NCBI GenBank assembly: GCA_964424505.1
Contig: CAYRIQ010000031.1
Span: 1-8,802 of the forward strand
Source of the DNA: CAJBLF01 sp964424505
Lineage (GTDB): Bacteria > Patescibacteriota > Gracilibacteria > Absconditabacterales > Absconditicoccaceae
Length of the DNA: 8,802 nt
Reading direction: 5' to 3'
The notes under the pieces are model-generated. The model saw only the letters and a list, made by a program, of their open reading frames with translations, was not told the DNA's origin and did no database searches. The position numbers and the translations under genes were made by a program. Below, piece after piece: positions 7,671 through 8,802 of this stretch; the stretch's first letter is position 1, and each line of letters begins with the position of its first letter.

Positions 7671-7696
7671 CTTTAATAGCAATTAATGGTAAATAA

Positions 7697-7930
7697 TTAT
7701 TTTTTATAGTCATTATATCTAAAGATAATACGTCATTGACTCATATCATACTGATTAATTTCAAGTTTTACTCGATCTCACGAAATGATAGAAATATTTG
7801 ATTGGCTCATTCTTCATGATTTTTTACAACGCACAAGAGTATCCACATCTTTGAGTTTCACCTTAAAAAATCATGCAGGTAAAACTTCGAGAACTTCTCC
7901 ATCTCGTTCCAAAACTCATTCTTTACCCAT
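7697..7930 (-). CDS. infA: Translation initiation factor IF-1
   Basis: IF-1 occupies the A site of the 30S subunit during initiation. The 77-residue product is a single OB-fold: 'MGKEGVLERDGEVLEVLPAG', 'FFKVKL', 'SGRMSQSNISIISGDRVKLEI' and 'YDMSQGRIIFRY' match the usual 'KEDAIEVEGTVVE', 'GKMR', 'GDRV' and 'YDLTRGRI' landmarks. Five UGA codons in 77 residues are read as Gly, including the Gly of 'SGDRV' and 'QGRI'. The ATG lies inside the end of rplU (8-base overlap ATGGGTAA), so it is likely to be translated by re-initiation or coupling rather than from its own ribosome binding site. rpmJ follows by 26 bases. Confidence 0.96.
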
Positions 7931-8246
7931 TAATGTCGATTTGTTTAATGTGTAAAAGTGATTGATATGGTCTAAATCCAATCGTTCTTTGATATCTATT
8001 TTTTCTTTTAAATTTAATAACTCTAATTTTTTCTCATTTTTGATTTTTGGTTACTGTACATTCAACTTTTGCGTTAGTAATATATGGAGTACCGATAATT
8101 ACCTTATCAGCTTTATCATCAAAGGCCAATAATACAGTATCAATAACCATTTTTTCTCCTTCATCCAAATTTACATTATCAACGGTGATAGTGTCTCCTT
8201 CTTGTACAATATATTGATGTCCTTTGAGTTCTACAACAGCATACAT
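7923..8246 (-). CDS. rplU: 50S ribosomal protein L21 (bL21)
   Basis: L21 binds 23S rRNA together with L20. The 107-residue product reads 'MYAVVELKGHQYIVQEGDTI', 'GTPYITNAKVECTV', 'KGEKIRVIKFKRKNRYQRTIGFRP' in family order; the 'KFKR(R/K)K.YRR..G.R' tail is diagnostic. One UGA (8034-8036, 'QKGEK') is read as Gly; taken as a stop it would remove the RNA-binding C-terminal third. In most bacteria rplU pairs with rpmA (L27). Here it lies directly upstream of infA and its stop codon lies inside infA (8-base overlap), which is unusual. A 49-base spacer separates it from the bS21-like gene. Confidence 0.95.
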
Positions 8247-8287
8247 AGCTAATTAACAATTAATAATTAAAAATATCGCTTCAACGT

Positions 8288-8307
8288 AAAATCGTTTAAA
8301 CGATTTT
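8288..8307. repeat. Perfect 20-base palindrome spanning the bS21-like stop codon
   Basis: Bases 8288-8307 equal their own reverse complement (AAAATCGTTT followed by AAACGATTTT). On either strand this could fold as an 8-base-pair stem with a TTAA loop followed by a short T-run. The stop codon TAA (8296-8298) lies at the centre. It may act as a weak terminator, attenuator or mRNA processing/stability element between the first gene and rplU, or bind a dimeric protein. Confidence 0.6.
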
Positions 8308-8559
8308 TCATAATTGAGCAAGCGTATTATATTTTTTCTTGTTTTGTCTATATGCACTAGAGACAATAGCTTTAAGTCTTCTATATCTTCTTGCACCAGG
8401 AAACTTAAAAGAAACAAATTTTCTATATCGTTTTGTATTATAATGTTTTTGCTTTTTAGCTTTATCTAAGATGTGAGATGCCCGAAGCTCTTTTTTATAG
8501 AAAGATATCATCCTTTCGTTGGTGTTGAGATCTCAGGTTCTTCGTATAGTAAATCCCAT
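8296..8559 (-). CDS. Probable 30S ribosomal protein S21 (bS21-like)
   Basis: This is a small, very basic protein of 87 residues. The part 'NERMISFYKKELRASHILDKAK' (residues about 14-35) followed by 'KKQKHYNTKRYRK' resembles bS21, whose pattern is 'NE...ALRRFKR....G.L.E.RRR.(F/Y)YEKP..KRKR'. bS21 binds the 30S platform beside the anti-Shine-Dalgarno. The C-terminal half ('FPGARRYRRLKA', 'YRQNKKKYNTLAQ') is Lys/Arg/Tyr-rich and longer than usual. Two UGA codons are read as Gly (residue 9 and four codons before the end); with the standard code the product would be cut at both ends. The ATG at 8557-8559 is chosen because the in-frame alternative at 8509-8511 would remove the 'NE' motif. First gene of the operon, directly downstream of the candidate promoter. 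The family call comes from pattern similarity only. Confidence 0.6.
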
Positions 8560-8600
8560 TAATAAAAAATTGATAAATAAAAAAAGTTTTTAGCCGTGTG

Positions 8601-8628
8601 AATATATAAATATTCCATCAAAATGCAA
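8601..8628 (-). promoter_or_regulatory. Candidate sigma-70-type promoter of the ribosomal block
   Basis: On the minus strand, TTGCAT (8623-8628) is separated by 16 bases from TATATT (8601-8606), about 40 bases upstream of the bS21-like ATG. The position between a tRNA gene and the first operon gene suits a promoter, and no better candidate is visible in the spacer. AT-richness makes chance matches common. Confidence 0.45.
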
Positions 8629-8653
8629 GACTTTTTTATGTTTTTTTGTCTTG
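8626..8653. repeat. Short inverted repeat between tRNA-Leu and the operon
   Basis: CAAGAC (8626-8631) and GTCTTG (8648-8653) form a 6-base-pair stem around a 16-base homopolymer-rich loop. It overlaps the -35 of the candidate promoter. It may help end the tRNA transcript or be a protein site; there is no proper T-run after it on the minus strand. Confidence 0.3.
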
Positions 8654-8691
8654 TTGATTATTCATTTCGACGTCTAAAGTATATGTCTATA

Positions 8692-8775
8692 TGCCCGGAG
8701 CCGGAATCGAACCGGCACGATATTACTACCGCAGGATTTTAAGTCCTGTGCGTCTACCAATTCCGCCATCCGGGC
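8692..8775 (-). tRNA. tRNA-Leu (anticodon UAA)
   Basis: The 84-base class II tRNA folds completely. The acceptor stem GCCCGGA pairs with TCCGGGC, with discriminator A at 8692. The D-arm (GCG...CGC with GGTAGA loop) is followed by the anticodon stem CAGGA/TCCTG with loop CTTAAAA (anticodon UAA), a long variable arm typical of Leu, and T-arm GCCGG-TTCGATT-CCGGC. The 3' CCA is not encoded and must be added. There is no group I intron in the anticodon loop, although tRNA-Leu(UAA) is a common site for one in other bacteria. It decodes UUA, which is likely frequent in a genome this AT-rich. Confidence 0.97.
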
Positions 8776-8802
8776 AGAACATTAATCGAAGAATAAAGCG
8801 AG

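Noticed and set aside
169..8511. Broken pieces of murB, rlmD, rplM and others as pseudogenes
   Set aside because: Every break is an in-frame TGA without frameshift and the joined products are intact, so recoding explains them all.
19..8559. Mollicute-type code (UGA = Trp)
   Set aside because: UGA falls on conserved glycines such as the P-loop, and Trp positions use TGG (for example 'WW' in L13, 'SWHE' in MurB).
8636..8665. Nine-codon open frame (M-N-N-Q-Q-D-K-K-T) in the tRNA-operon spacer as a leader peptide
   Set aside because: It lies upstream of the candidate promoter, has no ribosome binding site or regulatory codon run, and such short frames are expected by chance.

Overview
The window is an AT-rich stretch of bacterial chromosome with fourteen protein genes and one tRNA gene, all on the minus strand. 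Its defining property is that UGA is read as glycine. With the standard code most genes break into short pieces. With UGA as Gly each becomes one full-length, recognisable family member, and the UGA codons fall on conserved glycines (the adenylate kinase P-loop, the MurB FAD-binding region, RpoA 'RGFG', S13 'YGIG', S9 'SGGG'). Trp is written UGG. The stops are TAA (12 genes) and TAG (2 genes), never TGA. This is NCBI genetic code 25, known from Candidatus Absconditabacteria (SR1) and Gracilibacteria, so the source is most likely a member of one of those Candidate Phyla Radiation lineages; the window alone does not separate the two.

Layout, in transcription order (high to low coordinates): tRNA-Leu(UAA) 8775-8692; a 132-base spacer with a candidate promoter; then a ribosomal and transcription operon: a bS21-like gene, rplU (L21), infA (IF-1), rpmJ (L36), rpsM (S13), rpsK (S11), rpsD (S4), rpoA (RNA polymerase alpha), rplQ (L17), rplM (L13) and rpsI (S9). 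A strong intrinsic terminator at 3444-3470 closes this block. A second group follows: an adenylate kinase, a TrmA/RlmD-type RNA uridine-5-methyltransferase with TRAM domain and four-cysteine [4Fe-4S] site, and murB (peptidoglycan precursor synthesis), which ends at the window edge beside a possible terminator hairpin.

The first block supplies parts of the small and large ribosomal subunits, one initiation factor and the RNA polymerase assembly platform. It corresponds to the end of the alpha operon fused to the L13-S9 operon. The unusual parts are L21 fused by an 8-base overlap to infA, and adk displaced from its common place upstream of infA to behind the S9 terminator.

Two 10-N runs (6455-6464 and 7114-7123) are assembly joins. 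The first lies inside rpsD and its stated length does not keep frame. The second lies inside an inverted array of degenerate 8-base repeats (unit GTTTCAAT / ATTGAAAC); the same unit recurs as a four-copy tandem array just downstream of rpsI. Hardly any start codon has a Shine-Dalgarno sequence. No gene-free stretch exceeds 300 bases (the longest is 3326-3540), and I found no mobile element, CRISPR array or plus-strand gene.
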